From assembly GCF_038562415.1 (NCBI RefSeq), contig NZ_JBCFBA010000004.1, forward strand, positions 1-64,000: 64,000 bases of DNA, in the 5' to 3' direction. The notes beneath the pieces are model-generated. The model was not told where the DNA came from and searched no databases. It was given only the letters and a program-made list of their open reading frames with translations. The DNA comes from Solidesulfovibrio sp. (lineage in GTDB: Bacteria > Desulfobacterota > Desulfovibrionia > Desulfovibrionales > Desulfovibrionaceae). The translations under genes and the position numbers were made by a program. Positions 1 to 10,658 of the stretch are shown here, in pieces (the first letter of the stretch is position 1; every line of letters begins with the position of its first letter).

Positions 1-110
1 CTGGCCAGACGCGTGATGGCCGCGGTCAGCGTGGTCTTGCCGTGGTCGATGTGGCCGATGGTGCCGATGTTGACGTGCGGCTTTTTCCGCTCGAATTTCG
101 CCTTGCCCAT
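1..110 (-). CDS. tuf: Elongation factor Tu, N-terminal fragment (cut by window start)
   Basis: EF-Tu carries aminoacyl-tRNA to the ribosome as a GTPase in the cytosol. Only the first 36 codons are inside the window. They read as the usual EF-Tu start ([12 protein letters not shown]) followed by the G1 P-loop GHIDHGKT. The ATG at 110 is the family start. It lies about 50 bases downstream of the last of four tRNA genes on the same strand, the same order as thrU-tyrU-glyT-thrT-tufB of Escherichia coli, so it is very probably co-transcribed with them. The rest of the gene lies outside the window. Confidence 0.97.
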   Translation of the reverse strand, partial: MGKAKFERKKPHVNIGTIGHIDHGKTTLTAAITRLA

Positions 111-162
111 GTCGTCCCCCTGCTCAAGCGGTTTGACTTTCGGATTTTGAGGTGAATTTGAC

Positions 163-238
<76 letters not shown>

Positions 239-270
239 CTATTATAATGCGTAGGACACGGGAGGCTTCA

Positions 271-347
271 TGGAGCGGGAAACGAGACTCGAACTCGCAA
301 CCCTCAGCTTGGAAGGCTGATGCTCTAGCCAATTGAGCTATTCCCGC
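271..347 (-). tRNA. tRNA-Gly (anticodon UCC)
   Basis: A 77-base cloverleaf on the minus strand with encoded CCA. The acceptor is GCGGGAA pairing with TTCCCGC, the anticodon stem is TCAGC/GCTGA, and the loop CTTCCAA gives anticodon UCC. It is the third of four tRNAs in the operon. Confidence 0.97.
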
Positions 348-405
348 GTATGTCACACGTAGTCCATGCGACAGGGCTTCCTGTCTCCTACACATTCGCG
401 CGTTA

Positions 406-491
406 TGGTGGAGGGGGGAGGATTTGAACCTCCGAAGGCGTACGCCGACAGATTTACAGTCTGTTCCCTTTGGCCACTCGGGAACCCCTCC
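406..491 (-). tRNA. tRNA-Tyr (anticodon GUA)
   Basis: An 86-base class II tRNA on the minus strand with a long variable arm and encoded CCA. The acceptor is GGAGGGG/CCCCTCC and the anticodon loop CTGTAAA gives GUA. The long extra arm (around GTCGGCGTACGCC) is typical of bacterial tRNA-Tyr. Confidence 0.97.
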
Positions 492-496
492 GAACT

Positions 497-572
497 TGGA
501 GCTGGCGATGGGACTCGAACCCGCAACCTGCTGATTACAAATCAGCTGCTCTGCCAGTTGAGCTACGCCAGC
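497..572 (-). tRNA. tRNA-Thr (anticodon UGU)
   Basis: A 76-base cloverleaf on the minus strand with encoded CCA. The acceptor is GCTGGCG/CGCCAGC and the anticodon loop TTTGTAA gives UGU. It is the first gene of the tRNA-tuf operon and starts only five bases before the tRNA-Tyr gene. Confidence 0.97.
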
Positions 573-587
573 CGCCCAAGAGGCAGT

Positions 588-616
588 GAGTTAGCTCAAC
601 AGCGGTCGCGTGTCAA
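588..616 (-). promoter_or_regulatory. Sigma-70 type promoter of the tRNA-tuf operon
   Basis: On the minus strand a perfect -35 TTGACA (611-616) is separated by 17 bases from TAACTC (588-593). Transcription would start some 10 bases before the first tRNA-Thr. Assigned from sequence match only. Confidence 0.7.
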
Positions 617-758
617 ATCTTTTTTGCCCGCTCCCGGCCTCGCCCGTTCTCACGGACGCGAAGTGGTGTCTTTACCCGCTTCCCCGGGTCTTGGCAACAT
701 TTTTTTCGCGTCCCCTGGATATTTCCCGCCGCGAAGCCCGGGACGCTTCCGACGCGCG

Positions 759-787
759 TTGTCATCACCGCCGAAACATCCTATATC
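759..787 (+). promoter_or_regulatory. Candidate sigma-70 promoter of ftsH
   Basis: TTGTCA (759-764), a 17-base spacer and TATATC (782-787) lie about 48 bases upstream of the ftsH start. Apart from this and the divergent tRNA promoter, the stretch 573-834 shows nothing else recognisable. Confidence 0.55.
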
Positions 788-834
788 AAAGATGCAATCC
801 CATTCGCACCCGCAACCATATTGAAGGCAACCCC

Positions 835-2658
835 TTGAAAAATCTTCAAAAACACCACCGATTCTCCCTCTGGTACATCCTCATCGCCATCTGGGGCGTC
901 CTGCTTCTCAACAACTTCATCGTCTCCACCTACGGCCCCAAGAACCTGCCCTACTCCGAATTCCTGCAGAAGCTCCAGGCCGGCGACGTGGAGGAAGTGT
1001 CCATCACCGGCGACGTCATCGCCGGCACCATGAAGGACAAGGCCAACGGCGAGGCCAAGGCCGTGGACTTCGTCACCCGGCGCGTGGACCAGAACCTGTC
1101 GAGCGAACTGTCCAAGTACAACGTCCATTTCCGGGCCCAGCCCGAGTCCACCTTCCTGCGCGACATCCTGTCCTGGGTCATCCCCATCCTCCTGTTCTTC
1201 GCCATCTGGTACGTCCTCATGCAGCGCCTCAACCCCGGCCAGGGCGTCATGGCCTTCGGCAAGAACAAGGCCCGGGTCTACGCCGAGAAGGACCTGGAGA
1301 CGCGCTTCGCCGACGTGGCCGGCTGCGACGAGGCCAAGGCCGAGCTCGTGGAGATCGTCGACTACCTGAAAACACCCGAACGCTTCCAACGCCTGGGCGG
1401 CCAGATGCCCAAGGGCGTGCTGCTCATCGGCCCGCCGGGCACGGGCAAGACGCTTTTAGCCCGGGCCGTGGCCGGCGAGGCCGGGGTGCCCTTTTTCTCC
1501 ATCTCCGGCTCGGAATTCGTGGAAATGTTCGTGGGCGTGGGCGCGGCCCGGGTGCGCGAGCTGTTCGTCCAGGCCAAGGAAAAGGCGCCCTGCATCATCT
1601 TCATCGACGAGCTCGACGCCATCGGCAAGTCCCGGGCCGGGGCCATCGTCGGCGGCCACGACGAGCGGGAACAGACCCTCAACCAGCTGCTCGTCGAGAT
1701 GGACGGCTTCGACCCGCGCGTGGGCGTGATCATCATGGCCGCCACCAACCGGCCCGAAACCCTCGATCCGGCCCTGCTGCGGGCCGGGCGCTTCGACCGG
1801 CAGGTGCTGGTGGACCGGCCCGACGTGGCCGGCCGCGAGGCCATCCTCAAGGTCCACGCGGCCAAGATCGTGCTCGGCCAGGATGTGGACCTGGCGGTCA
1901 TCGCCCGCAAGACGCCCGGCTTTTCCGGGGCGGACCTGGCCAACGCCATAAACGAGGCGGCGCTGCTCGCCGCCCGCAAGGACAAGGACGCCGTGGGCAT
2001 GGCCGACCTGGAGGAGGCCGTGGACCGCATCATGGGCGGCCTGGAAAAGAAGAACCGCGTGATCAACCCCAAGGAGAAGCAGGTGGTGGCCTACCACGAG
2101 GCCGGCCACGCCGTGGTGGCCACCTTCACCCCCGGGGCCGACGCCGTGCACAAGATCTCCATCGTGCCGCGCGGCATCGGGGCGTTGGGCTGGACCCAGC
2201 AGCTGCCCACCGAGGACCGCTACCTCATGACCCAGACCGAGCTTCTCGGCAAAATCGACGTGCTGCTGGGCGGCCGGGGGGCGGAGCGCCTCGTCTTCGG
2301 CGACATCTCCACCGGGGCCCACAACGACCTGCAACGGGCCACGGACATCGCCCGGGCCATGGTGGCGGAATACGGCATGGGCCGCACGCTCGGCCCGGCC
2401 ACCTTCCCGCGCCAGACCCGGCCGGTGTTTCTGGGCGGCGACCAGGGCGGCCTGGCCGGGCGGGAGTACTCCGAAGCCACGGCGGCCAAGCTCGACGCCG
2501 AGATCAAGGAGATCCTGGAGGCCTCCCAGGAGCGCGTGGCCGCGCTGCTCGGCCAGAAAAAGGCCTTGCTGGAAACCATCGCCCAGGCGCTCCTGGACAA
2601 GGAGACCCTGGACGAGGCGGCATTCAAGGCCCTGGTCGAGGCGCCCAGAGCCGCGTAG
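835..2658 (+). CDS. ftsH: ATP-dependent zinc metalloprotease FtsH
   Basis: Membrane-anchored AAA+ protease that degrades misfolded and short-lived membrane and cytosolic proteins as a hexamer. The 607-residue product has two N-terminal membrane segments (about residues 11-28 and 105-124), an AAA+ domain with Walker A GPPGTGKT (199-206), Walker [10 protein letters not shown] and second region of homology, and the zinc site HEAGH (421-425). I chose the TTG at 835 because GAAGG lies eight bases upstream and no homologous sequence precedes it; the reading frame is open further upstream to 610 but that part is low-complexity intergenic. Length is slightly short compared with about 640 residues of E. 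coli FtsH, in the C-terminal tail. It is followed by a TolB-like gene 68 bases on. Confidence 0.96.
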   Translation: MKNLQKHHRFSLWYILIAIWGVLLLNNFIVSTYGPKNLPYSEFLQKLQAGDVEEVSITGDVIAGTMKDKANGEAKAVDFVTRRVDQNLSSELSKYNVHFRAQPESTFLRDILSWVIPILLFFAIWYVLMQRLNPGQGVMAFGKNKARVYAEKDLETRFADVAGCDEAKAELVEIVDYLKTPERFQRLGGQMPKGVLLIGPPGTGKTLLARAVAGEAGVPFFSISGSEFVEMFVGVGAARVRELFVQAKEKAPCIIFIDELDAIGKSRAGAIVGGHDEREQTLNQLLVEMDGFDPRVGVIIMAATNRPETLDPALLRAGRFDRQVLVDRPDVAGREAILKVHAAKIVLGQDVDLAVIARKTPGFSGADLANAINEAALLAARKDKDAVGMADLEEAVDRIMGGLEKKNRVINPKEKQVVAYHEAGHAVVATFTPGADAVHKISIVPRGIGALGWTQQLPTEDRYLMTQTELLGKIDVLLGGRGAERLVFGDISTGAHNDLQRATDIARAMVAEYGMGRTLGPATFPRQTRPVFLGGDQGGLAGREYSEATAAKLDAEIKEILEASQERVAALLGQKKALLETIAQALLDKETLDEAAFKALVEAPRAA

Positions 2659-2726
2659 CCGTTCCGGGCTCCTCCCGCCACCCGGTCCGACAGGCATCCC
2701 CCCAACGGCAACCCAAGGAATCCGCC

Positions 2727-3908
2727 ATGCGGCCGTTTTTGCGCCTTCCCCTCCCGACGGTCCTTCTGCTGTTGTGCCTGCCCGCCCTTTCCCCGGCCCA
2801 GGTCCTGACCGAATACGGCGACCCGGTCATGACCGTGACCGATCCGGCCAAGGCCGTGGCCACCGGCGCCACCAAGGCCAAGGCGCCGCCCCTGACGGCC
2901 GGGCAGCGCGTATCCCTGCTCGAGGCCAGGGACGGCCAGGGGTTGGTATCCGTGCCCTCCCCCGAGCCCCAGGTGGGCGTTTTCAGCGACTTCCTCTACC
3001 ATGTGCCCATGGCCGCCCTGGCCTCCCTGCCCGGCAAGACCCACCTCGACCCGCCGGCCTGGTTGCCGGGGCCGGCCCCGGCCGCGGCCGTGAACCGGGA
3101 CGTGGTGGCCTTCGAAAAAAACGGCTCCATCGTCGTCGCCTCGGCCGGGGGCAAAGCCACGGCCGTCGGCAGGGGCAGCGCGCCGGCCGTGTCGCCGGAC
3201 GGCACGCGCCTGGCCTACACCCCGGAAAAGGGCGCGGGGCTCGTGCTCGTCCCCCTGGGCGGCGGGGCCAAGCCGGCGCGCCTGGGCAGCGGCAAGGAAC
3301 CGGTGCGGCAGAAGGCGTTTTGCCCGGACGGGTCCAAGCTCGCCTGGTTCGCGGACGGGCAGGTGCTCGTGCTGGACCTGGCCCGGCCGCAGGCCAAACC
3401 GGCGACCGTGGCCGGCGCCCTCAAGCCGTTTTCGGCCTTGCAGGGGTTTACCAAGGATTGCGACGCCGTGGTGGTCCACAACGGCGACACGGTGCAATGG
3501 CTGGGGCTGGACGGCACGCTCCGGCGCAGCCTGCCGGTCGGCTCGTTCAGCAACGCCGAGGAAGGGTCGAGTTCGGACGAATACCTTCCGAGCCCGGCCG
3601 AGGCGAACCTGCTGCTGGTCGTCGGCACCACGGCAGGCACGGCCACCTTTCACCGCTGGGCCAGCGACAGTTCCGCAGCGCTCTATATATATGATATGGC
3701 TTCGGGCACGAACTACCGGCTGACGCCCCGGAACCTCGCCGTCGCGAGCGCGGCCTGGAGCCCGGACGGGAAGCGCCTCTATTTTTCCGCCCTGCCCGAT
3801 ACGCCGCCAAACGGCCCGCACCGCCTCTATCGGATCAACGCCGACGGCACGGGGCCGACCGACCTGGGGCCGGGATTTGACCCGAGCGTGGGCACGCGGC
3901 CGCGATAA
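2727..3908 (+). CDS. Exported TolB-like beta-propeller protein
   Basis: The 393-residue product starts with a signal peptide (residues 1-24, cleavage near SPAQ) and then carries several WD40-like/PD40 blades of the TolB type, visible as repeated S/CPDGxxLAWxxxx segments: SPDGTRLAYTPEKG near 153, CPDGSKLAWFADG near 197 and WSPDGKRLYFSA near 346. Such propellers sit in the periplasm and usually bind other proteins; it is not TolB itself, since no tol-pal genes are near and the TolB N-terminal domain is not evident. Function unknown. An Ala/Pro-rich spacer follows the signal peptide. It ends six bases before the convergent prmC. Confidence 0.75.
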   Translation: MRPFLRLPLPTVLLLLCLPALSPAQVLTEYGDPVMTVTDPAKAVATGATKAKAPPLTAGQRVSLLEARDGQGLVSVPSPEPQVGVFSDFLYHVPMAALASLPGKTHLDPPAWLPGPAPAAAVNRDVVAFEKNGSIVVASAGGKATAVGRGSAPAVSPDGTRLAYTPEKGAGLVLVPLGGGAKPARLGSGKEPVRQKAFCPDGSKLAWFADGQVLVLDLARPQAKPATVAGALKPFSALQGFTKDCDAVVVHNGDTVQWLGLDGTLRRSLPVGSFSNAEEGSSSDEYLPSPAEANLLLVVGTTAGTATFHRWASDSSAALYIYDMASGTNYRLTPRNLAVASAAWSPDGKRLYFSALPDTPPNGPHRLYRINADGTGPTDLGPGFDPSVGTRPR

Positions 3909-3914
3909 CGCGGC

Positions 3915-4790
3915 CTAGGCGGGTTTTCGCCCCTCGGCCACCCGGTCGAGCCCGGCCAGGTCGCGCCGTACGGCGACGTCGGCAAAGCCGGCCTCGGTCA
4001 GGATGGCGGCCGCTTGCGCCCCCTGCTTCCAGCCGATCTCGACCAGCAGCCGGCCGCCCGGGGCCAGGCGTAAGCGCGCCGCCCGGGCCACCACCGGCAC
4101 GGCCTCCAGGCCCGTCTCGCCCGGCACAAGAGCGCCGGCCGGCTCGAAATCGCGCACCTCCGGCGAACATTCCCGGTATTCCGCGACGCTGACATAGGGG
4201 GGGTTGGAGACGACCAGGGCGTAGCCGCCCGCCGTTTCGGGCAGCTCGGCGAAATCCGCTTCCAGGAAATCCAGCCGGTCGGCCACGCCGTGGGTCGCGG
4301 CGTTCTCACGGGCCACGGCCAACGCGCCGGGGCTTACGTCCAGGGCCAGCCCGCGCGCCCCGGGAAATCGCACGGCCAGGGTCACGGCCAGGCAGCCCGA
4401 GCCCGTGCCCAGGTCGGCGAAACGTGAAAGCGCGCCGCCTGGAAAAAGTTCCAGGGCGCGTTCGACGACAAGCTCGGTCTCGGGCCGGGGAATGAGCGTC
4501 TCGGGCGTCACCTTGAAATCGAGGCCGAAAAACTCCCGTGCGCCGAGCAGATAGGCCACGGGTTCGCCCTTGCCCCGCCGGGCGACAAGCGGCCGATACC
4601 CATCCAATTCCTCCGGGGTCAGCGGCCGATCCATGGCCAGCACCAGCCCCAGCCGGTCCATGCCGAGGGACTTGGCCAGCAGCAACTGGGCCGAAAGCCG
4701 GGGCGCATCCACGCCCTTATCCTTGAAATACCCCTCGGTCTTTCCCAGTATTTCCCGAATCGTCGGCGCCCGCCTACGGTCATCAGCCAT
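3915..4790 (-). CDS. prmC: Release factor glutamine methyltransferase PrmC
   Basis: Methylates the glutamine of the GGQ motif in release factors, using S-adenosylmethionine. The 291-residue product has the PrmC N-terminal helical domain (1-90), motif I DLGTGSG (126-132) and the catalytic NPPY (196-199), the signature of N5-glutamine methylation. It lies downstream of prfA on the same strand, its own substrate gene, as in many bacteria. The 156-base gap between them holds a long perfect hairpin and a repeat, so coupling may be partial. Confidence 0.95.
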   Translation of the reverse strand: MADDRRRAPTIREILGKTEGYFKDKGVDAPRLSAQLLLAKSLGMDRLGLVLAMDRPLTPEELDGYRPLVARRGKGEPVAYLLGAREFFGLDFKVTPETLIPRPETELVVERALELFPGGALSRFADLGTGSGCLAVTLAVRFPGARGLALDVSPGALAVARENAATHGVADRLDFLEADFAELPETAGGYALVVSNPPYVSVAEYRECSPEVRDFEPAGALVPGETGLEAVPVVARAARLRLAPGGRLLVEIGWKQGAQAAAILTEAGFADVAVRRDLAGLDRVAEGRKPA

Positions 4791-4832
4791 GTTCTTCCCG
4801 CCTCGATCCCAATTTCCGGAAGCTCATTTTTT

Positions 4833-4938
4833 GGGGGGCGATTTCGGGGCGGCCGGGCTTTGACGGCCGCCCCGAAATCGCCCCCCAGGAAAGGAGGGTC
4901 CGGGAGGGGGTTACCCCCTCCCGGCCGCCGGAGGCATC
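4833..4938. repeat. 22-bp perfect hairpin plus GCCTCCGGC-type palindromic repeat
   Basis: Two adjoining elements fill the prfA-prmC gap. The first is an inverted repeat with perfect 22-base arms at 4833-4854 and 4865-4886 around a 10-base loop. The second (4893-4938) is a palindrome, GGTCCGGGAGGGGG pairing with its inverse, flanked by GCCGCCGGAGGCATC. The second is related to copies at 9675-9720, 9828-9872, 17134-17179 and 60474-60515. Neither is followed by a T-run in either direction, so a plain rho-independent terminator is not shown; processing or polarity control of prfA-prmC mRNA is possible. Confidence 0.85.
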
Positions 4939-4946
4939 TTTATCCC

Positions 4947-6020
4947 TTACGCCGCGTCGGCTTGCGCCTTGAGGGCCTCGGCCTGGTAGTGGGCGATGAG
5001 CCCGTCGAAGAGTTCGTCGCAGTCGCCTTCGAGCACCGCCTCGAGCTTGTAAAGCGTCAGGTTGATGCGGTGGTCGGTGACGCGGCTTTGGGGAAAGTTG
5101 TAGGTGCGGATGCGTTCGGAGCGGTCGCCGGAGCCGACCTGGGACCGGCGGCTGGCTTCCTGTTCCAGGCGCTGCTTTTCCTGTTCGATCTGCAGCAGCC
5201 GGGCGCGCAGCACCTTGAGCGCCTTGGCCTTGTTTTTGTGCTGGGATTTTTCGTCCTGGCAGATGACCACCAGCCCCGAGGGGATGTGGGTGACGCGCAC
5301 GGCCGAGTCGGTGGTGTTGACGCTTTGGCCGCCGGGGCCGCTGGAGCGGTAGACGTCGATGCGCAGGTCGTTGGGGTCGATGGCCACGTCGACTTCCTCG
5401 GCCTCGGGCATGATGGCGACGGTGACGGCCGAGGTGTGGATGCGGCCTTGCGATTCGGTGGCCGGCACGCGCTGGACGCGGTGCGCCCCGGACTCGTACT
5501 TGAGCCGGCTGTAGACCTTGTCCCCGGAGATGGAGGCGATGACTTCCTTGTAGCCGCCCGAACCGGTCTCGGACTGGCTCATGATCTCCACCTTCCAGCG
5601 CTTGGCCTCGGCGTAGCGGCAGTACATGCGGAAGAGGTCGCCGGCGAACAGGGCCGCTTCCTCGCCGCCGGTGCCGGCGCGGATTTCCAGCAGGATGTTC
5701 TTCTCGTCCATCGGGTCCTTGGGCAGCAGCAGCAACTTCAGCCGGGCCTCGATTTCGGGAATGGCTTCCTTGATGGCCTTGACCTCGGCCAGGGCCAGTT
5801 CGCGCATCTCCGGGTCCGGGTCCTGGGCCATCTCCTGGTTTTCCTCCAGGTCGGCCAGGAGCTTCTTGTAGTCCCGGAACACGGACACCATTTCGGCCAG
5901 GTCGCTGTGGGCCTTGGAAAGCTTGCGGAAACGCTCCTGATCCGTGACCACGTCGGGCTCGGACAGCTGCTTTTCCAGTTCCTGGTATTTGCGTTCGATG
6001 CTTTCGAGCTTGGCGTACAT
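4947..6020 (-). CDS. prfA: Peptide chain release factor 1
   Basis: Recognises UAA and UAG stop codons and triggers peptide release on the ribosome. The 357-residue protein has the coiled N-terminal domain, the RF1 codon-reading tripeptide PAT (186-188) which distinguishes it from RF2 (SPF), and the peptidyl-transferase-centre motif GGQ (230-232). Length and start match the family. It belongs to a minus-strand cluster rpmE - DUF1385 - prfA - prmC, a widespread arrangement linking ribosomal protein L31, termination and release-factor methylation. Confidence 0.97.
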   Translation of the reverse strand: MYAKLESIERKYQELEKQLSEPDVVTDQERFRKLSKAHSDLAEMVSVFRDYKKLLADLEENQEMAQDPDPEMRELALAEVKAIKEAIPEIEARLKLLLLPKDPMDEKNILLEIRAGTGGEEAALFAGDLFRMYCRYAEAKRWKVEIMSQSETGSGGYKEVIASISGDKVYSRLKYESGAHRVQRVPATESQGRIHTSAVTVAIMPEAEEVDVAIDPNDLRIDVYRSSGPGGQSVNTTDSAVRVTHIPSGLVVICQDEKSQHKNKAKALKVLRARLLQIEQEKQRLEQEASRRSQVGSGDRSERIRTYNFPQSRVTDHRINLTLYKLEAVLEGDCDELFDGLIAHYQAEALKAQADAA

Positions 6021-6107
6021 GGAAGCGACTCCGAAACGGGGGAGCGGGACGCGGGACGAGCGTCCCCCGGCTGGGGTTTGGCGAGGGCCGGGCGAAACGG
6101 CGCGGGG

Positions 6108-7058
6108 TCAGGAAGCGGCGGTGCGTTCCACGGCGCCGCGAAGCGCGGCCAGGGCCACCTCGATCTGCCGGTCGTCCGGCTCCTTGGTGGTGAGCATCTG
6201 CATGAAGAGCCCGGGGGCCGAAATCAGGCGGCAGGCCAGGCTCTTGTGGAACTTGCCGGCCACCTTGATGACTTCGTAGGCCAGGGCGCTGACCGGCACC
6301 ATGAGCACGAGCTTGAGCACCACGATGTAGGCCTGCTTGATCCAGCCGGTTTCGGGCGCGTAAAAGGTCAGCAGCCACGGCACGAGGCCGGTGTAGAGCA
6401 CGATGGAGATGGCCAGGACGAAGAGCAGGAAGGCCGTGCCGCACCGGGGATGGAGCCGGGAAAAGCCCCGCGCCCCGTCCGGGGAGAGCGGCGCGCCCTG
6501 CTCGTAGGCCCAGATGACCTTGTGCTCGGCCCCGTGGTACTCGAAGACCCGGCGCACGTCCGGCAGAAACGAGATGGCCAGGATGTAGCCGACAAAAAGG
6601 GCCAGCTTGAAAAACCCGTCCCAGACGTGGAAGCTCAAGTCCTCCACGCCGCCGGAAAGGCCGGCCGCCTTCATGCCCAGGGAAAACAGGTGCGGCGTGA
6701 CCACGAACAGCAGCAGGGCGAAACCGATGGAGGCGGCCAGCGTCAGGCCCATGGCCATGGGGCTGATCTCGCCCTCCTCCTCCTCCACGGCGACTTGGGC
6801 CGAGTAGTTGAGCGCCTTGACGCCGTTGACGAGGGTTTCCAGCAAAATGGGGAAACCGCGCAAAAACGGCTTTTTCAGCAGTTTGGCCGCACTGAGGCAA
6901 AACCACGGCCGCACGTCGAGGAGGATGTCGCCGCCGGGCTTGCGCACGGCGATGGCCAGACGCTCCCGGTCGCGCATCATGACCCCTTCCATGACGGCCT
7001 GCCCGCCCACGGTGGGGTTGGCGGCGAGAAGCGGCAAAAGCAGCGCGGCGCGTTTCAT
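6108..7058 (-). CDS. DUF1385 family polytopic membrane protein
   Basis: The 316-residue product belongs to the DUF1385 (YqhQ-like) family: it shows the N-terminal GGQAVMEGVMMR block (18-29), the EYHGAEHK motif and the HPRCGTAF motif, all conserved in the family and rich in His, Cys and acidic residues that could bind a metal. About four to five hydrophobic membrane segments are visible. Biochemical function is not established. It lies between rpmE and prfA, a neighbourhood seen in many deltaproteobacteria and Firmicutes, which suggests but does not prove a link with translation. Spacing to prfA is 87 bases. Confidence 0.88.
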   Translation of the reverse strand: MKRAALLLPLLAANPTVGGQAVMEGVMMRDRERLAIAVRKPGGDILLDVRPWFCLSAAKLLKKPFLRGFPILLETLVNGVKALNYSAQVAVEEEEGEISPMAMGLTLAASIGFALLLFVVTPHLFSLGMKAAGLSGGVEDLSFHVWDGFFKLALFVGYILAISFLPDVRRVFEYHGAEHKVIWAYEQGAPLSPDGARGFSRLHPRCGTAFLLFVLAISIVLYTGLVPWLLTFYAPETGWIKQAYIVVLKLVLMVPVSALAYEVIKVAGKFHKSLACRLISAPGLFMQMLTTKEPDDRQIEVALAALRGAVERTAAS

Positions 7059-7119
7059 GGCGACTTCCCTGGTCGGGCCGCCGGGCCGGCCGGCCCGGCG
7101 GTCCCGGGACGCGGCCAGG

Positions 7120-7335
7120 CTAGGCCTTCTTCTCGAATTTGGCGTACTTTTTACGGAAACGGTCGATGCGGCCGGCGGTGTCGAGGAAACGCTGCTTGCC
7201 GGTGTAAAACGGATGGCATTGGGAGCAGACTTCCACGAGCATGAGTTCGCCCTTGGTGGACAGGGCCTGCGCTTCGAAGCCGCAGTTGCAGCGGATGGTC
7301 GCCTTGTAGGTTTTGGGCTGAATATCTTTTTTCAT
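7120..7335 (-). CDS. rpmE: Large ribosomal subunit protein L31 (zinc-binding type)
   Basis: The 71-residue product is bL31 of the C+ form: Cys residues 16, 18, 37 and 40 (CNCG and CSQCHPF) make a zinc site. The motif [20 protein letters not shown] is typical. A GGAG-type ribosome site precedes the start. First gene of the minus-strand rpmE-DUF1385-prfA-prmC cluster. Zinc-free L31 paralogs usually appear under zinc limitation; none is in this window. Confidence 0.97.
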   Translation of the reverse strand: MKKDIQPKTYKATIRCNCGFEAQALSTKGELMLVEVCSQCHPFYTGKQRFLDTAGRIDRFRKKYAKFEKKA

Positions 7336-7487
7336 CTCACGACTCCTTGGAATGTCCCAGACGGGAAAGCGAGATCAATTAACGCCTTTTTCCGGTCTTG
7401 GCAAGCGTTCCGGAACGGATTTCCGGGGACGGGGCGGCCGCCGGCCGCCCCCGCCACGGAAAGCGGACACCGACCGACGCCATTCCT

Positions 7488-7516
7488 TTGAGCTTTGGCG
7501 GCCTTCGTGCTAACCT
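7488..7516 (+). promoter_or_regulatory. Candidate sigma-70 promoter of the thiC-like gene
   Basis: TTGAGC (7488-7493), 17 bases, TAACCT (7511-7516). The start would be about 25 bases before the ATG at 7549, leaving no room for a riboswitch. The rest of 7336-7487 shows only a short GC-rich inverted repeat near 7434-7452. Confidence 0.45.
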
Positions 7517-7548
7517 GCTCCATCCACAACCCATCGCAAGGATGTCCC

Positions 7549-8862
<1,314 letters not shown>

Positions 8863-8900
8863 TCGGATAACGACAGCCGACCCCCTCGCGGAGGAACCCC

Positions 8901-9647
8901 ATGCACACCCTGGTGTTGCTGCGGCACGGGCAAAGCGCCTGGAACCTGGAAAACCGCTTCACCGGCTGGACCGACGTCGGGCTGACCGACCAGGGCAAGG
9001 CCGAGGCCGCCTCGGCCGCGAGACTCCTTCGCGAGGGCGGCTACGACTTCGACGCCTGCCTGACCTCGGTGCTGTCCCGGGCCATCATGACGCTCGACAT
9101 CGTGCTGGCCGGCCTCGACCGCCTGTGGCTGCCGGTGACCAAGGACTGGCGCTTAAACGAACGGCACTATGGGGCGCTGCAAGGCCTCAACAAGGCGGAA
9201 ATGGCCGCCAAATACGGCGAGGAGCAGGTCTTCGTCTGGCGCCGCAGCTTCGATACCCGCCCGCCGGCCCTGACTCCCGACGACCCGCGCTTCCCCGGCC
9301 ACGACCGGCGCTATGCCGGCCTCACCCCGGACGAACTGCCCACCACCGAATGCCTCAAGGACACCGTGGCCCGGGTGCTGCCCTTCTGGCACGAGGCCAT
9401 GGCCCCGGCCATCGCCGCCGGCAGCCGCCTGCTCGTGGCCGCCCATGGCAACTCCCTGCGGGCGCTGGTCAAATACCTCGACGGCATCAGCGACGAGGCC
9501 ATAAGCGAACTCAATATCCCCACCGGCGTGCCGCTGGTCTACGAACTGGACGACGCCCTCGCGCCCCTGCGCCACTTCTACCTGGGCGACCCCGAGGCCA
9601 TCGCCCAAAGCGTGGCCGCCGTGGCCGCCCAGGGCAAGGCGAAGTGA
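8901..9647 (+). CDS. gpmA: 2,3-bisphosphoglycerate-dependent phosphoglycerate mutase
   Basis: Interconverts 3- and 2-phosphoglycerate in glycolysis and gluconeogenesis through a phosphohistidine intermediate. The 248-residue product opens with the catalytic LLRHGQS (His 9), has the [12 protein letters not shown] block specific for the dPGM branch, and a second catalytic His in AAHGNSLR. Length equals E. coli GpmA (250). The start follows GGAGG by seven bases. It follows the thiC-like gene by 38 bases and may share its transcript; a strong hairpin (9727-9778) ends the unit. Confidence 0.95.
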   Translation: MHTLVLLRHGQSAWNLENRFTGWTDVGLTDQGKAEAASAARLLREGGYDFDACLTSVLSRAIMTLDIVLAGLDRLWLPVTKDWRLNERHYGALQGLNKAEMAAKYGEEQVFVWRRSFDTRPPALTPDDPRFPGHDRRYAGLTPDELPTTECLKDTVARVLPFWHEAMAPAIAAGSRLLVAAHGNSLRALVKYLDGISDEAISELNIPTGVPLVYELDDALAPLRHFYLGDPEAIAQSVAAVAAQGKAK

Positions 9648-9674
9648 GGTAGGGAAGAAAGGGAAGAAAGAGAA

Positions 9675-9872
9675 GATGCCTCCGGCGGCCGGGAGGGGGT
9701 AACCCCCTCCCGGACCCTCCCTGCCCGGGGACGCGAAAAGGCCCGGACGTGAAGCACGCCGGGCCTTTTCGCGTCCCCAACCATGGTGCGTTCGGGACCG
9801 TTCGGGGAAGGTTTCTCCCCCCTTTGGGGAGGTCCAGGAGGGGCACTGCCCCTCCTGGCCGCCGGAGGCATC
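9675..9872. repeat. Composite repeat: two inverted GCCTCCGGC palindromes around a 20-bp hairpin
   Basis: Between convergent gpmA and the Pro/Gly-rich gene lie three palindromes. One copy of the dispersed repeat (9675-9720) starts GATGCCTCCGGCGGCC and contains GGGAGGGGG paired with CCCCCTCCC. A second copy (9828-9872) lies in inverse orientation. Between them a hairpin has perfect 20-base arms at 9727-9746 and 9759-9778, with a further CGTG/CACG pairing in its loop. The hairpin arms contain AAAAGG/CCTTTT and sit between convergent genes, so a bidirectional terminator role is likely. Confidence 0.85.
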
Positions 9873-9898
9873 TCTCTCCCTCTCCCCTTTCTCCCCCA

Positions 9899-10648
9899 TC
9901 AATACCCGGGCGGCGGGCAGGGGCCCTGGACGGGCACGTAGACCACGCGGTCGCCCTGGTACTGTTCGATGTAGCAGGTATTATGGTAGTTGTAGTAGGT
10001 GATGCCGGCCACGGTGAGCGCCACGGCGGCGGCGGGCAGCGTCCACAGCCAGGGGCCGGGGCCGATGGGCGGACGCGGGCCGGGAACCGGCACGGGCACG
10101 GGAACCGGGTAGCCGGGGCGCGGGCCGACGGGCACCGGGACCGGATAGCCAGGACGTGGCCCCGGCACGGGCACGGGGACCGGATAGCCCGGGCGCGGGC
10201 CGGGAACGGGCACGGGGACCGGATAGCCCGGGCGCGAGCCGGGAACGGGTCCGACCGGACGCGGCGCGAACCCGGGCGCCACCGGCACCGGGCCGGGCAC
10301 CGGGGCGAAGCCGGGACCGCCGGGGCGCGGCGCCGCCGGCGGACGGACCGAGGGCCGGGGTGCCACGGGCGGTCCGCCGCCGAAGCGCAGGCCGCCGCCG
10401 GGCGGCGGTCCGCCGACACGCGGTCCACCACCGCCACCGCCGAAGTGCGGCCCCCCGCCGCCACCGGGGCCGCCGCCACCGGGGCCGCCGCCATGGGGGC
10501 CGCCGCCACCGCCGCCGAACCGGGCCTCGGCCGAAGGGGCGAAAAGGCCCGAGAAGGTCAGCAGCCGCGAGGCGTCGAAGACCAATGACAGCGCCGTCAC
10601 AAAGACCAAAACGACACAGGCGCGACGATACGGGGATGACTGTCTCAT
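9899..10648 (-). CDS. Exported Gly/Pro-rich repeat protein
   Basis: No known family could be assigned with confidence. The 249-residue product has an N-terminal signal or anchor segment (9-26), a Gly-rich stretch (44-75), a Pro/Arg-rich stretch, then four tandem units of 12-15 residues of the form G-P/S-RPGYPVPVPV (about 131-187), and near the C-terminus a hydrophobic segment (LPAAAVALTVAGITYYNY) with a Tyr-rich tail and two Cys. The last part resembles the small YYY-type C-terminal domains of cell-envelope proteins. It starts 10 bases after the DUF2092 gene ends, so the two form an operon and may act together in the envelope. Confidence 0.65.
   Translation of the reverse strand: MRQSSPYRRACVVLVFVTALSLVFDASRLLTFSGLFAPSAEARFGGGGGGPHGGGPGGGGPGGGGGPHFGGGGGGPRVGGPPPGGGLRFGGGPPVAPRPSVRPPAAPRPGGPGFAPVPGPVPVAPGFAPRPVGPVPGSRPGYPVPVPVPGPRPGYPVPVPVPGPRPGYPVPVPVGPRPGYPVPVPVPVPGPRPPIGPGPWLWTLPAAAVALTVAGITYYNYHNTCYIEQYQGDRVVYVPVQGPCPPPGY
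10080..10250. repeat. In-gene tandem repeat of about 36-45 bp units
   Basis: Four imperfect direct repeats containing ACCGGATAGCC(C/A)GG encode the RPGYPVPVPV units of the Gly/Pro-rich protein. Unit length varies from 12 to 15 codons, as expected from slippage or unequal recombination. Confidence 0.8.
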
Positions 10649-10658
10649 GTCGGCCGCC

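Noticed and set aside
4860-7244. Long plus-strand open frame over prfA and the DUF1385 gene
   Set aside because: It is antisense to two clear family genes and its amino-acid content is that of reverse-frame GC-rich DNA; no ribosome site or homology.
7336-7548. TPP riboswitch before the thiC-like gene
   Set aside because: Core motifs CUGAGA and ACCUGAUCUGGAUAAUGCC are absent and the predicted promoter lies too close to the start.
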